Source: Muscardinus avellanarius (lineage: Eukaryota; Chordata; Mammalia; Rodentia; Gliridae). From it: 64,000 nucleotides of DNA. Below, piece after piece: positions 46,299-58,204 of this stretch. The stretch covers positions 111,961,393 to 112,025,392 of the forward strand of contig OY726559.1 of assembly GCA_963383645.1 (NCBI GenBank), read 5' to 3'. Below the pieces are notes generated by a model. It worked only from the letters and a program-made list of their open reading frames with translations, did no database searches and was not told where the DNA came from. Numbering within the stretch: the stretch's first letter is position 1; each line of letters begins with the position of its first letter. The translations under genes were made by a program, and so were the position numbers.

Positions 46299-46371
46299 GT
46301 TTCCAAATAAGAAATAAAATTGGGCTGGGGGTTTAGCTCAGAGGTAGAATGCCTCTGGGCTCAATCCCCAG

Positions 46372-46374
<3 letters not shown>

Positions 46375-46417
<43 letters not shown>
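46375..46417 (+). repeat. (CA)n at a SINE tail
   Basis: About 21 repeats replacing the poly(A) of the SINE that hosts LTR copy D. Confidence 0.95.
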
Positions 46418-46420
<3 letters not shown>

Positions 46421-46794
46421 GTTGGGCATTTCATGGTATCAGGAACTTGGCCCCAGAGTTTCCACTTTCCACTTCAGGGGAGCTGATAGTGTTTGATTAT
46501 GCTTTGATTGGGTCTTTACCATGCTTGGTCCTTATTCAGAAGGTCATTCTATACTTGGAGATGGTTACAAGTTCTTTCCATTCAAGTGCCCTTTGAGCCA
46601 GAAATAGAGGGGGGAAAACAAGGTCAAACTGCACATCCACCATGGTTTCAGATGTGTTTTGAGGAAGTCATGCCCTCCACGGTCAGACACAGGACCAGGA
46701 CTCTGAAATGCTTCCTCTATTTGATTGATTGAGCTAAGAAATGTAGCTCTTATTTTCTCGGCTAATAAACGGGAGTGGGATTCTAGAAGAAGTG

Positions 46795-48339
46795 GAACCC
46801 CTCCCCGGGCATGGGTGCAGCCCTATAAGCCCAGGAGTTGGGAGGTTGAGACAGAAGGATCTCAGGTTAAGGCTAGCCTCAGTAACACAGCAAAACTCAA
46901 CAACCTCACAAGACCCGGTTTCGAAACAGAAAATAAAAAGTGCTGAGTGTGTAGCTCAGAGGTAGAATGCCCCTGGGTCCAATCACCAGTACCACAAAAG
47001 ATGAGAGGCGGAGGGAGACGGGAACAGCCGCTGAGACCAGTGGTCTCTGTCATAAAACCCTATTAGTCACACCATATATCCACTTAGGTTCATAGGTGTA
47101 ACATTGGTGACCAGTTTCCCATGATTGGGTAATCAAGAAATAATAATTCAAAGACCTGTGAGTAGGGTTTTTATTATTTTGGGGGACACTTTATACCCAT
47201 ATTGGGGTTTATACCTATTTTAAATATTTTATCTAAGCCGGCATGATGGCACATGCTTGTAATTCCAGCATTTGAGAGGCTGAGACAAGAAGATCTCAGT
47301 TCAAAGACAGCCTCAGCTACTTAGCGAGGCCCTTTGCAACTCAATGAGACCCTGTTTCAAAATAAAAGAATAAAAATAAAATCGGGCTGGGGGGTGTAGC
47401 TCAGAGGTAGAATGCCCCTGGGTTCCATTCCCAGTAGCGCAAAAATAACAAAAAAATAAAAAATAAAATACATAATCTAAAAGTTGCTATTTCTCAAAAA
47501 TAACTTAAATGCATTCTAGAGGAGACTTAGAATCTATTTATTCCAATAGATAACATGAGATCTAGTGTTAAGTTTACCAAAACATCAGCGAGCTGTGCCC
47601 CTGAGCCAGGTCCTGGCGTGTGCGTGAGGTGTAAAGTTGCTTTTCGAGTTTTTACTGAAGGCTGACTTAAGCATCTTACTGAGAGATAGTAACACACAGG
47701 TCTACGAACCGCATCCAATCCACTAGGACTTCTCCAAGAACATTGCTCAATGCACCAGTCTCTCCTCCATAAGAGCCAATGGCAGGTGCTTCATGGTGGC
47801 CTCTGGAACAGGAAGCTGTATTTCTTTTGGACAACTTTTTTTTTTTTTTGGTGGTCCTGGAGGTGGAACCCAGGGGCTTTCTACCTCTGGGCTATGCTCC
47901 CAGACCTATTTTATATTTTGTTTGGAAACAGGGTCTCACTAAGTTGCTGAGAGCCTCACTAAGTAGCTGAGGCTGGCTTCGAACCTGCACAATCCTCCTG
48001 TCTCAGCCTCCCAAGTGTGGGGATTACAAGGGACAACTTATTTTCTGTATCTTCTACACTCTGTGAATAGGTAGCTGGGCCTGGCCTAGTCATCTTAGGG
48101 TCCCCCAGTAATTTGTGACCCACATATAACAAGTGTGTGTATACAGTATCATGACACTTGTTTAAAAAATTCATTCCAAGGCTTTTTTTTAAGTTTTATT
48201 TTATTGGCCACGTCTTCCCCTGGACTCTTCATGTGTGTATGTGTACATGGTACTAGAAACCCAGGGGCATTCTACCTCTGAGCTGTAGCCCCAGCTCTTC
48301 TTTGATTTTTTGTTTTGAAACAGTCTTTTTCTTTTTCTT

Positions 48340-48376
<37 letters not shown>

Positions 48377-49062
48377 TCTGTGGATGGAACCCAGGGGCAT
48401 TTGACCTCTGAGCTACACCTCCTGCCCTGTTTTTTATTCTTTATTTTGAAACTGGGTCTCACTAAGTTGTGGAGGGCCTCACTAAGTAGCTGAGGCTGGC
48501 CGCGAACTGCGATCCTCCAGTCTCAGCCTCCCAAATGCTGGGATTAAAAACATGTACAGAGTCTTGCTTGGTTGCTGAGAGTCTTCCTACATTGCTGAGG
48601 CTAGCCTCGAACCTGCAATCCTCCTGTGTCCACCTCCCAAGTACTGAGATTAGAGGCATGGGCCACCATACCTCGCTCCCTAGACTCTATTCTTATATAT
48701 TAATATATTTAATATTACAAGCATGTTTTATAAGTAATTTTCATTATTTTTAGAACTAAGAAGCTGCTATAAGTTGAAGCATGAGTTTTGAATGGCTTTT
48801 TGATTTAAGAGTGGCATTAATGCCAGGCGTGGTAGCACAGGGTTGTAATCCCAACATTCCGGAGGCTGAGACAGGAGGATCATGGTTCAAGGACAGCCTC
48901 CACTACTTAGTGAGGCCCTCGGTAACTCAATGAGACTCAGTTTCAAAATAAAGAATAAAAATAGGGCTGTGGGTGTAGCGGTAGATTGCCCCTGGGATCC
49001 AACCCCAGTATTACTACTACTACTAAAAAAACAAAACAAAAACAAAAACAAAACCAAAAAAA
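46795..49062. mobile_element. SINE-rich stretch
   Basis: Elements at 46795-46998 (+), 47238-47450 (+), 47845-48030 (-), 48250-48677 (two or three nested, -) and 48822-49062 (+). The gaps 47005-47235 and 47455-47840 hold nothing I can name. Confidence 0.75.
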
Positions 49063-49069
49063 CGTGGCA

Positions 49070-49760
49070 TTAAGACTTCAATTTTTTAAGTACTAACGAG
49101 GATACTAAAAATTTGTTCTAATCTCTACTGCCACCCCATGGTAAAAATAAATAAATAAAATTCCTGACATTTTCAACAGGAATCTTGATGTCACAGCTAT
49201 TCTTAGTCTCTACTTTGAAATCTAAATATTTTATACAATATTATAAATTTCATGATTTTCCCTAAGGCCGTGTCTATGGTTCCAACCCCTGTCCCAATCC
49301 AGCCTCTATTCTTTAGAGCATAATTATCTTCCAGTGTTTGCTGCGGCGTGTTCTGTCCTTAGAGTATCACCGCAGACTGTTGAGTGAGCCTCTTCCTCTA
49401 TGTGTGCCTCACAGATATCACATGGTCTCATCAGGATCCTTTTATTGGGTTGTTTATACCATTGGATGGATTAATTATTTATCCCCATTTTCTTTTTTCT
49501 TTTTTTTTTTTTTGTGGTAGTGGGGGTGGAACCCAGGGGCTTTTCTACCTCCAGGCTACACTCCCAGACCTATTTTATACTTTATTTGGAAACAGGGTCT
49601 CACTAAGTTGCTGAGAGCCTCACTAAGTAGCTGAGGCTGGCTTCGAACCTGCGCGATCCTCCTGTCTCAGCCTCCCAAGTGCTGGGATTGCAAGTGTGCG
49701 CCACCACACCCGGCTTTTATCCCCATTTTCTTCCCTCCTCAACATTCCTATGTATGAACA
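49070..49760. repeat. Non-coding segment paralogous to 29341-30130
   Basis: Counterpart of the 29-kb segment. A different minus-strand SINE (49510-49717) interrupts it. Just left, a SINE at 48822-49062 is flanked by gtggcattaa on both sides. Confidence 0.7.
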
Positions 49761-49908
49761 TGTAGCTTGGAGGTAGAATGCCCCTGGCTTCTATCCCCAG
49801 TACTGCAAAAAAAGAAGAAGGAAAGCAAATAACTCAATCAAGAAATGGGCAATTGAGGAAGTCCCAAGGATCCTCCTGCATCAGCCGCGGGCGTTCGGAG
49901 CAGGTGGG

Positions 49909-51208
49909 CATGGAGACGGCAGAGAAGCTGGTGGTGGTGGGCAACAGCGTCTCGGGTATCATGTGTGCAGCTGGTCCTAAAGGGAGAGGACCACCGCGAG
50001 GCACTTGGTTGGCTATTAACTTTCCATCTGAAGATATTCTCCTGGTCACATCTTCTCCTGGTACCGTGTTAGAAAGTCACTTTCCCCACGACAAGGTTAT
50101 AGAGTCTGGAGTAAAGCCACTGAGTAGTAAAGAACCCTGCGTTTTCACAGAAGATGACGGCCGGCGTGTCTGTAAGAAACTGTCTATGTGCTGGAGCTAA
50201 GCTGAAGCTGATAGGTGAAGGCAATCCTTGTGAACCAGGAATCCAGGACACGGACAGTGCTCAGGAGTTTCAGAAACAGCCTGCTAAAGCCAAAAGAATT
50301 ATGATCACAGGGAAGAGTGGCATGGCCCTTGAGTTAGTGAGCCAGAACTTTTGACTTCCAAACTCATTTCTGAAAATGAGAGGTTAAAAGAGGCTAGAAA
50401 ATAAGAGTAAAATTGCACATAAAGGAACTAGGTGTAGGGCTGAAGGAATTAAAAAAGAAAGCAAGAACCAAAGCTAAAGCTGACGGTGTAGGCAGTGCCT
50501 TGAGTCCAGACCGGCACAAAGGATTGAGTTTTAAAGCATTTTCTCCTAAGGTTCACATTGAGACTACGTGAAGTAAAGAAAATCTACCTTCAGAAATAAT
50601 TTAAAATTCCGAAGAAAAAGTCTAACGTTTCCAAAACGCTATCATAATAAATCAGTTACGGCTGATGAAAAGATGTGGCCAGGGTAGATAGAACTGACCA
50701 ATAAAAAGATAGACAGTTGTGCCTCCGTCATCAGTGCTACAGGAGTTACGTCAAATACAGAGCCTTTTCTCGGTGGAAATAATCGTATTTATGAGGAACA
50801 TTGTTTAGTTCGGGAGAAGACGGTGACCTGAAGGTGGAGGACCACCTGAGCGTATCCCTTCCCCATGTGATGCTGCGTCACATCCCGGTGGTCCAGCCCC
50901 GTCTGGCAGCAGATGAGCCCGTGGCCCCAGGCTAGACAGATGGGGTGCTCAGCTGTAAGTACACGGCTGCAGTTACTTGGGGAGACTCCGTCAACATGGA
51001 TTTGGGCTTGGAGCTGGTGGCTCATGTCACAACATTTTTCAAGCATAAGCTTGTATTGATGGAAAATACAATGTCCAGGGCTTGGGTGTACGTAGATCAC
51101 GAATTGCTGCTGAGATGCCCCAAGGGACAGGAATACGTCAAACGGGTGGATGCTGGGAGCTGTCTTGATGGGAACGAAACTGACTTAGAGGAAACATTTG
51201 AAAATTGA
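49909..51208 (+). pseudogene. Intronless decayed coding relic, parent not recognised
   Basis: An ATG at 49911 opens about 96 codons without a stop ([16 protein letters not shown] at the start, [20 protein letters not shown] inside). Many stops follow, then a second open piece at 50945-51208 (LELVAHVTTFFKHKLVL, VYVDHELLLRCPKGQEYVKR). No splice junctions are apparent, an AATAAA lies near 51891 and a short A-run near 51976. This looks like a processed pseudogene of a cellular mRNA with a long 3' UTR. I do not recognise the parent protein; a single gene with two preserved pieces is the simplest reading, but two unrelated relics are possible. Confidence 0.5.
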
Positions 51209-51980
51209 ATCTTAAACCAAATGGACCTTTCATCATAGGGAGAACATCTGCTAGATCCAGATGTTGCTACGGAGGATTATTTTGACTGATATGGGAATTT
51301 CCTCAAGAACCACATAAAATCTTAAAAAGGGGGGAATCAGAAGCCAGTAAAATGAATGCACTGACTTCATCATGACCACCTGGAGGTTAAAAATAGAGAC
51401 ATGACAATAATGTTAGTGGGGAAATATTAAATACAATCCCAAGGGTGGAATCAGCTCAAATAATTTATTCAGTTATTTTTCCTAACAAAAAATTGGTCAT
51501 TTATTGTTTAAGAAATCTCATGTTACTTGTTTTTAGGTTTTAAACATGTGATTTAACCTTGGAACAAATTTAACTAAGTGGTTGTCTACTTAGCCAGAAT
51601 GAACCGTAATAGACAAGATTCAATTTTACTATAAAATGTCAGAAAAGGAAAGTGGTTTTGGGAAGCTCATAATTTTATTTTACTTAAGTAGAGACGTCAC
51701 TGCAGTTATTTGCTAATTTTATTTTTACTGATGCCTTATCCCTTTTTTGTTTGAACTATGCAGCTATTTTTATAATCTGAAATCATCTACATTATTCAGC
51801 TTAAAGTATCTCTTGTAATTATGAGCATAGGTAATTATATGCTATGAAAAAGACAGTTATGTCAAAAGAAAAATACAGTTAGGTATAAGGAATAAAGAGT
51901 TTGAGACAGTTATGTGAACTTATTTTCAAGTGTTTTACACTGCAAATTTTTACATAAATATGTTTTTCTCTCAAAAAAAG

Positions 51981-52880
51981 AAATGGTCAGTTGAACTACA
52001 TAGACATTTCACAAAAGAAGACATACACGTGACTAATAACGAGACAAAAAAATGTCAACATCATTAGCAATCAAGGAAATGCAAATCAAAACTACGCTGA
52101 GATTCCATCTAACCCCAATCAGAATGGCAATCACCAAGAAGTCAAACAACAATAAATGCTGGCGAGGGTGTGGGGAAATAGGAGCTCTTCTACATTTTGG
52201 GTGGGATTGCAAATTAGTGCAGCCACTGTGGAGATCAGTGTGGAGATTCCTCAGAAAAATTAGGAATGGATCCACCATATGGTCCAGCTATACCACTCCT
52301 GAATCTCTTTCCAAAGGAACTGAAATCAGAAAACTACAGCTACAAATGTATATTTATGTTCATAGAAGCACAATTCACAATAGCCAAATTATGGAACCAA
52401 CCTAGGTACCCACCAACAGGTGAATGGATTGCAAAGTTATGGGATATCCACACAATGGAATTCTACTCGGCAATCAGGAAGAACAAAGTAGTGTCATTTG
52501 CAGGAAAAATGGAAGGACCTGAAGGACATTATGTTACGTGAGACTAGCTCGTCTCAGAAACTTAAGGGTCATGCATTTTCTCCCATATGCTAGAGAAGCT
52601 AGAGAGAAAATAGAAAAACAGAGAGAATTTAGGTGATTGAGGAGCACGACCAGTAGAATAGAAGAAGGGGGTTGGGTGCATGAGGCTTAAGGAAGGAAAC
52701 AGTTCACATACTGTTACGCCCTTACGTGTAGGAATCACTACCAACCTCACCAACATGTACAGGGAGGAGGAGGTGGAGTGAGACACGGAAATACACCAAG
52801 TGCTCTGTGCTTGTGTGACTGTATGGCTTTGAATCTATGATGGATAAAGCAATGTGTTGATGTATAAAAGTCTATTTTTT
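51981..52880 (+). mobile_element. L1 3' end (ORF2 C-terminus and 3' UTR)
   Basis: Starts at the L1 phrase acaaaagaagacatacacgt, goes through atgcaaatcaaaactacgct and ggaattctactcggcaatca, and ends in gtgttgatgtataaaag. Follows the coding relic directly. Confidence 0.8.
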
Positions 52881-52887
52881 TTTTTTT

Positions 52888-53095
52888 TGCGGGTCTGGGA
52901 GTGGAACCCAGGGGCATTCTACCTCTGAGCTACACCCCCAGCCCTATTTTTTATTCTTTATTTTTAAACAGGTCTCACTGAGTTGCAGAGGGCCTCACTA
53001 AGTAGCTGAGGCTGTCTGCGAACCGCGATCCTCCTGTCTCAGCCTCCCGAATGCTGGGATTACAAGCGTGCGCCACCACGCCTGGCTATTTTTTA

Positions 53096-53139
<44 letters not shown>

Positions 53140-53340
53140 GCGGGTCTGGGGATGGAACCCAGGGGCATTTGACCTCCAAGCCATACCCCCGGCCCTATTT
53201 TTTATTCTTTATTTTGAAACCGGGTCTCACTAAGTTGCGGAGGGCCTCACTAAGTAGCTGAGACTGTCTGCGAACTGCGATCCTCCGGTCTCAGCCTCCC
53301 GAATGCTGGGATTACAAGCGTGCACCACCACGACCGGTGT
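52888..53340 (-). mobile_element. Two inverted SINEs
   Basis: 52888-53085 and 53140-53340, both complete; separated by (ATT)n. 53345-54000 to the right shows no gene. Confidence 0.85.
53095..53139 (+). repeat. (ATT)n between two inverted SINEs
   Basis: About 14 triplets between minus-strand SINEs at 52888-53094 and 53140-53340; probably the expanded oligo(T) of the left one. Confidence 0.9.
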
Positions 53341-54004
53341 TAAAAGTCTATTTTAAAAGACTTCTGCCTTTGCTAATTTGTCGACCTGTTTAAAGGTATT
53401 TCAGCCCCAAACATCAACATTCACAGTGCTTTCCCGTTCCTTCAGATATATGCAGGAGAGTCACCTGGAAGGCGCATTCCCTGTGGGAGTCAGAAAAGGT
53501 GGTACTCCGCCCTCTGGTTTCACTTCTCAGCAGGGGAAGAGCATCTTTGAGTGATCTCTCCAATCCTGCATGTTTGAGCTCTTTGTGAATGATTAAAATG
53601 ACCCCAAAGCATGTTGCCAAAGTGCTATCTGATGCTCTTAAACTCCAGAAAGCTGAATATGCCTTACAGAGAAAGTGCGTGTGTTAGGTGAGCTGTGTTA
53701 GCGTCGCCGCGCTGTGGGCTGAACGCTCTGTGTTGACGAATCGACAGTACATCAGGAAAAGAGGGAGGATGTCTGCTCCTTAGAAGATGGGGCTACTTTG
53801 GAAAGTCACATCTATAATTCTATGAAAAAGCAACTAAAGTCGTGGGTTCCAGTGGGGACAACAGGTTTGTTTGGGTTTGATTTTGTCTTTTAAGTATAGT
53901 AGACAGTACTCTCATGAGGCTGAAAACCAAAGAAATTTATGATCAGATTATTCCAGACAGGAAAATGTTAAATACTTCTCAGGTAATGTTCCAGTGTAAA
54001 AAAT

Positions 54005-54520
54005 ACTACAGATAGCCAAAATATGGAACCAACCTAGGTCTCCGTCAACAGATGGGTTACAAAATTAAGGGAAATACATACAATGGAATTCTACTCGGCA
54101 ATAAAGAAGAACAAAACCGTGTCATTTGCAAGAAGATGGAAAGACCTGGAGAACATTATGTTAAGTGAGATCAGCCGAGCACAGAAGGAGAAGGGACAGA
54201 TGTTTTCTCTAGTATGCTCGAGCTGGGGAGTATTTGGGAAACCAGAGGGACTCCAGATGATGGAAGAGAAACCTCAGCGAAGTCAGAAAGGAGGGGTAGG
54301 GGAGGAAGAAGGCTGAGGTTAATTAATGGAAACGCTACCTGCGACTATGTGTATACGTGTGAATATAACATTGTTAACCTGGACGCTCAGTATCAGGAGG
54401 AAGAGAAATGGGGAAGTGGTGGGGGGGGGACCGAGTACTAGATGAATATATTTCATTGTCAAGATGACCCACATTGTGATGTGAGACTATAGTGCACCAA
54501 TAAAAAATAAAATTTGAAAA
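54005..54520 (+). mobile_element. L1 3' end
   Basis: tagccaaaatatggaaccaa to the terminal gtgcaccaataaaaaat. The 5' part is missing. Confidence 0.75.
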
Positions 54521-54594
54521 ATACTGCATATAATGAGTTATGTGTATATTCATGCAAGCACTCATATATACATATATATAAAATAATATTTATT

Positions 54595-54787
54595 TTGCAC
54601 TGCGATTGAACCCGGGAGTATTTTACCTCCGAGTTATACCCCCAGCCCTATTTTATTTTTATTTTGAAGCAGGATCTCTCAAGGTTGCTAAGATTCTCAC
54701 TAAGTCGCTGAGGCTGGCCTTGAACCCAGGATCCTCCTGTCTCAGCCTCCCAAGTACTAGGATTACAGGCATGGGCCACTACACCTG
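54595..54787 (-). mobile_element. B1-dID SINE
   Basis: Inverted element left of the minisatellite. Confidence 0.8.
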
Positions 54788-54966
54788 ACTTAAATAAGAC
54801 ATTTAGGACAAAATGCACATTAAACAAGTTCCTATATTCATCAGTTAACAAAATTGTGAGCAAGAGCTCATGGAACCTAACCCTGTACTTCTCCGGGGAA
54901 ATGGCCCGTGTTGGCAGCAGCTTTGTAAATATAACCACCGTGAGCACTGAAATGTGCTGTGTGTAC

Positions 54967-55326
54967 ACACTCACCTTGACCCTACATGCTCACCTTGACC
55001 CTATGCATTCACCTTGACCCTACACACTCACCTTGACCCTACACGCTCACCTTGACCCTACGCACTCACCTTGACCCTACACGCTCACCTTGACCCTACA
55101 CGCTCACCTTGACCCTACGCACTCACCTTGACCCTACACACTCACCTTGACCCTACACGCTCACCTTGACCCTACATGCTCACCTTGACCCTACACATTC
55201 ACCTTGACCCTACACACTCACCTTGACCCTATGCACTCACTTTGACCCTACACACTCACCTTGACCCTACACACTCACCTTGACCCTACACGCTCACCTT
55301 GACCCTACGGACTCACCTTGACCCTA
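54967..55326 (+). repeat. 19-bp minisatellite, about 19 copies
   Basis: Unit ctcaccttgaccctacacg with variants (acgca, atgct, acatt) in the last five bases. The ctcaccttgaccct core is almost invariant. It begins abruptly after tgtgtacacac and ends before ttttggtgctgagg. Confidence 0.9.
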
Positions 55327-55467
55327 TTTTGGTGCTGAGGAACAAAACTCTTATTTCCACTTTGTGATCCTTCCCCTTTAGGGACCTGTTTATACCACAT
55401 TTCAAGTGCCATCTATATCAGGTGCCCTCTCAAGTCTTTATGTATGTATGTATGTATATATTTATTT

Positions 55468-55978
55468 TTGTGGTAGTAGGAATTGAACCCAGTAGCGACT
55501 ACCTCTGAGCTCCACCCACAGGCCATATAATTTTTTTATTTTGTTTTTGTTTTTGCTTTGTGGTACTAGGCATGGAATCCAGGGGCATTCTACCTCCAAG
55601 CTACAGCCCCTGCCGTATTTTTTCTTCTTTATTTTGAAACCAGGTCTCACTGAGTTGCAGAGGGCCTCACTAAGTAGCTGAGGCTGTCCGCGTGAACCGC
55701 GATCCTCCTGTCTCAGCCTCCCAAATGCTGGGATTACAAGCGTGCGCCAGCACACCCGGCTATTTTTTAATTTGAAACAGGGTCTTGCTAATTTGCTGAG
55801 ACTGGCCTCAAACCTGCCATCCTCGAGCCGGGCGTGGGGGTATAGCTCAGAGGTCGAATGCCCCTGGGTTCCATCCCCAGACCACAAAAAAAAAAAAAAA
55901 AAAAAAAAAAAAATGCCATCCTCCTATCTCAGCCTCCCAAGTACTGAGGCTGCAGCCATGTGCCACCATGCCCGGCTG
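55468..55978. mobile_element. Nested SINEs
   Basis: Inverted pieces 55468-55540, 55558-55760 and 55775-55978. The last is split by a plus-strand ID-like right half at 55828-55915. Confidence 0.75.
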
Positions 55979-56455
55979 CCTCTCACATTTTAATGTGCCT
56001 GTGAATCTCCTGCTGATTTTGCTAACATGACAAATTATCACTCTCCACATGTGCGATCAGGCCCAAGCTTCTACTTTTCTAAGATGCTCCAAGACCAGAC
56101 TCTGGTGCCAGACCCTGAACCACCCTGAATATCCGGCCATCCGGCCCTGCTCGTTTATTTTAGAGTCCTCGCTCCACTCCAATAGCCCTCTGAAGTTAAA
56201 GAAAAAACATGGGAAGAAGCAAGACTGTGTTGTTTCTCTGAGCTCAGAGAGGCAATGAGGGAACCGCGCAGACCTTGGCCACGTGGGAAGACTGAGCGAG
56301 GTGCCTCAGAGGTCTCAGCCCCACACAGGTGGCAGGAAGGCAGGGAACTTAAAAGACTACAAATGTGGCATAAATAAAACAGGAGCTTTTATTAAGAACA
56401 TATTACATGCAGGCAAGACACTCCTCCAGGGATACAGATATTAAAAGATGTGCTG

Positions 56456-56668
56456 GCCGGGCGTGGTGGCGCACGCTTGTAATCCCCGCGCTTGGGAGGC
56501 TGAGACAGGAGGATTGCACGGGTTCGAAGCCAGCCTCAGCTACTTAGTGAGGCTCTCGGCAACTTAGTGAGACCCTGTTTCCAAATAAAGTATAAAATTG
56601 GTCTGGGAACATAGCCCGGAGGTAGAAGGCCCCTCAGTTCCATCCCCAGCACCACAAAAAAAAAAAAA
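56456..56668 (+). mobile_element. B1-dID SINE, type B
   Basis: Flanked by aaaagatgtgc on both sides. The neighbouring 55980-56455 and 56675-56970 show no gene. Confidence 0.88.
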
Positions 56669-56972
56669 AAAAGATGTGCACTTTGCTCTCAGGGTTTTAA
56701 AAAAATGGAAAGGGGTAAGCAATCCATATGCAACATCCATAAAGACAAAACAGTCAGCCGCAGGCAGCTGAATGCTGGAGAGAGAGGCTGCCCACACTGT
56801 GAATCAGGGAGGGCTCCCCTCACCGGGAGTCAGCTTCTGGAATGTGCCTAAAGGCGCGTTTCACATCTGGCCCAGTGACACTTAATAGATAGCATGCCAA
56901 TTGAGAAATCTGTTTGGGTTATTTTTATTATTGGTGCATTGTAATCATGCGTCTTAATGATAGAGGCAGAGC

Positions 56973-57500
56973 CAGGCATGCTGGCACACGCTTGTCATCC
57001 CAGCATTCGGGAGGCTGAGACAGGAGGATTGTGGTTCGCAGCCAGCCTCAGCTACTTAGTGAGGCCCTTTGCAACTCAGTGAGACCCTGTTTCAAAGTAA
57101 AGAATAGAAAATAGGGCTGCGGGTGGCTGGGAGTGGTGGCACACCCTTGTAATCCCCACGCTTGGGAGGCAGAGACAGGAGCGCAGGTTTGAAGCCAGCC
57201 TCGCTGGCTTAAGAGAACTTGTTTCCAAGTAAAAAATATAAAAATAGCCGGGCGTGGTGGCGCATGCTTGTAATCCCCGCGCTTGGGAGGTGGAGACAGG
57301 AGGATCACGCAGGTTCGAAGCCAGCTGTGCTGGCTTAAGAGACCCTGTTTCCAAAAATAGGTCTGGGAGTGTAGCCCGGAGGTAGAAGGGTTCCATCCCC
57401 AGTCCCACCAAAATAAAAAAAAAAGAAAATAGGGCTGGGGGTGTCGCTCGGAGATAGAATGCCCCTGGATTCCATTCCCATGACCCCCCCCCAAAAAAAA
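56973..57500 (+). mobile_element. SINEs nested in one another
   Basis: Element begun at 56973 is broken at the linker by a copy at 57129, itself broken by a type-C copy at 57247-57415, with the outer right half at 57430-57490. Confidence 0.75.
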
Positions 57501-57830
57501 AGATAATATGGTGGAGGATACATTTAGCCCTTCCCCAATTCCCTCCCTATTCCCTCTCTTCCCTCCTTCTCGTGTTGGGCTGAGTGGCTGACTTTGATGT
57601 GTTTGTGAATGTACATCGTGGACATCAGGGAATCTCCCTCTTCCCCCTCCCATCCTCCTAGAGTTAGGTCGCCTTATTTGCTCTATAATTTCTCCTTCTT
57701 CTACAGTTCCTCCTATGACCCATTTTCTCCCTAGCTTCCACATATTAGGGAAACCATCCAGAACCCAGGTCAGGAGTCCTGCAGAATTAGTTTTAGCTTC
57801 TATTGACAACTGATTGTTAAGCAGAAATGA
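57500..57830 (-). mobile_element. L1 3' UTR fragment
   Basis: Antisense pyrimidine-rich text with tccctagcttccacatatta. Lies 3' of the CD1A-like transmembrane exon. Confidence 0.5.
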
Positions 57831-58098
57831 ACAGCAAAACTTCACCAGAAGCGCCGGAAGGATGCATCACCAGGAGTGTCGAAGGATGCTGTCGCCATGG
57901 CAGCATCCGGTCAGGTACCAGGCAGGCAGGCCCTCATCTGCAGGGGAGCACACTGTTGGGAGCATGCGCACAGCACGTCCTGCCAAGAACCAGAGGAGAG
58001 CCCGCGGAATCAGATCTCCCCTGGTAAAGGGGAGAACCCAGGAGAAAGGGCAGGGCCTGGGAGGACAGGGCAAACGGAGGAAAAGACAAAGAACTCAC

Positions 58099-58204
58099 CA
58101 GCGCTTCCCAGACCAAAGTGCGAGACTTGCCAACAAGGCCAGGGCCAGGGCCACCACCACCGCCAAGAAGATCAAGCCCCGGAGACCGCGCTGCTCCGCA
58201 GGCT
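58099..58204 (-). CDS. CD1A: CD1A-like exon 5 (transmembrane)
   Basis: 106 bp between acceptor tcctag and donor gtgag. Stalk [10 protein letters not shown], helix [20 protein letters not shown], then WSGKR. The phase-2 end agrees with the other genes. The acceptor is inferred from phase and homology. Confidence 0.72.

Noticed and set aside
54967..55326. CRISPR-like array
   Set aside because: Units are contiguous 19-mers with no spacers, in a mammalian genome; it is a minisatellite.
57048..57845. 265-codon minus-strand frame
   Set aside because: It is composed of nested SINEs and an L1 3' UTR fragment.
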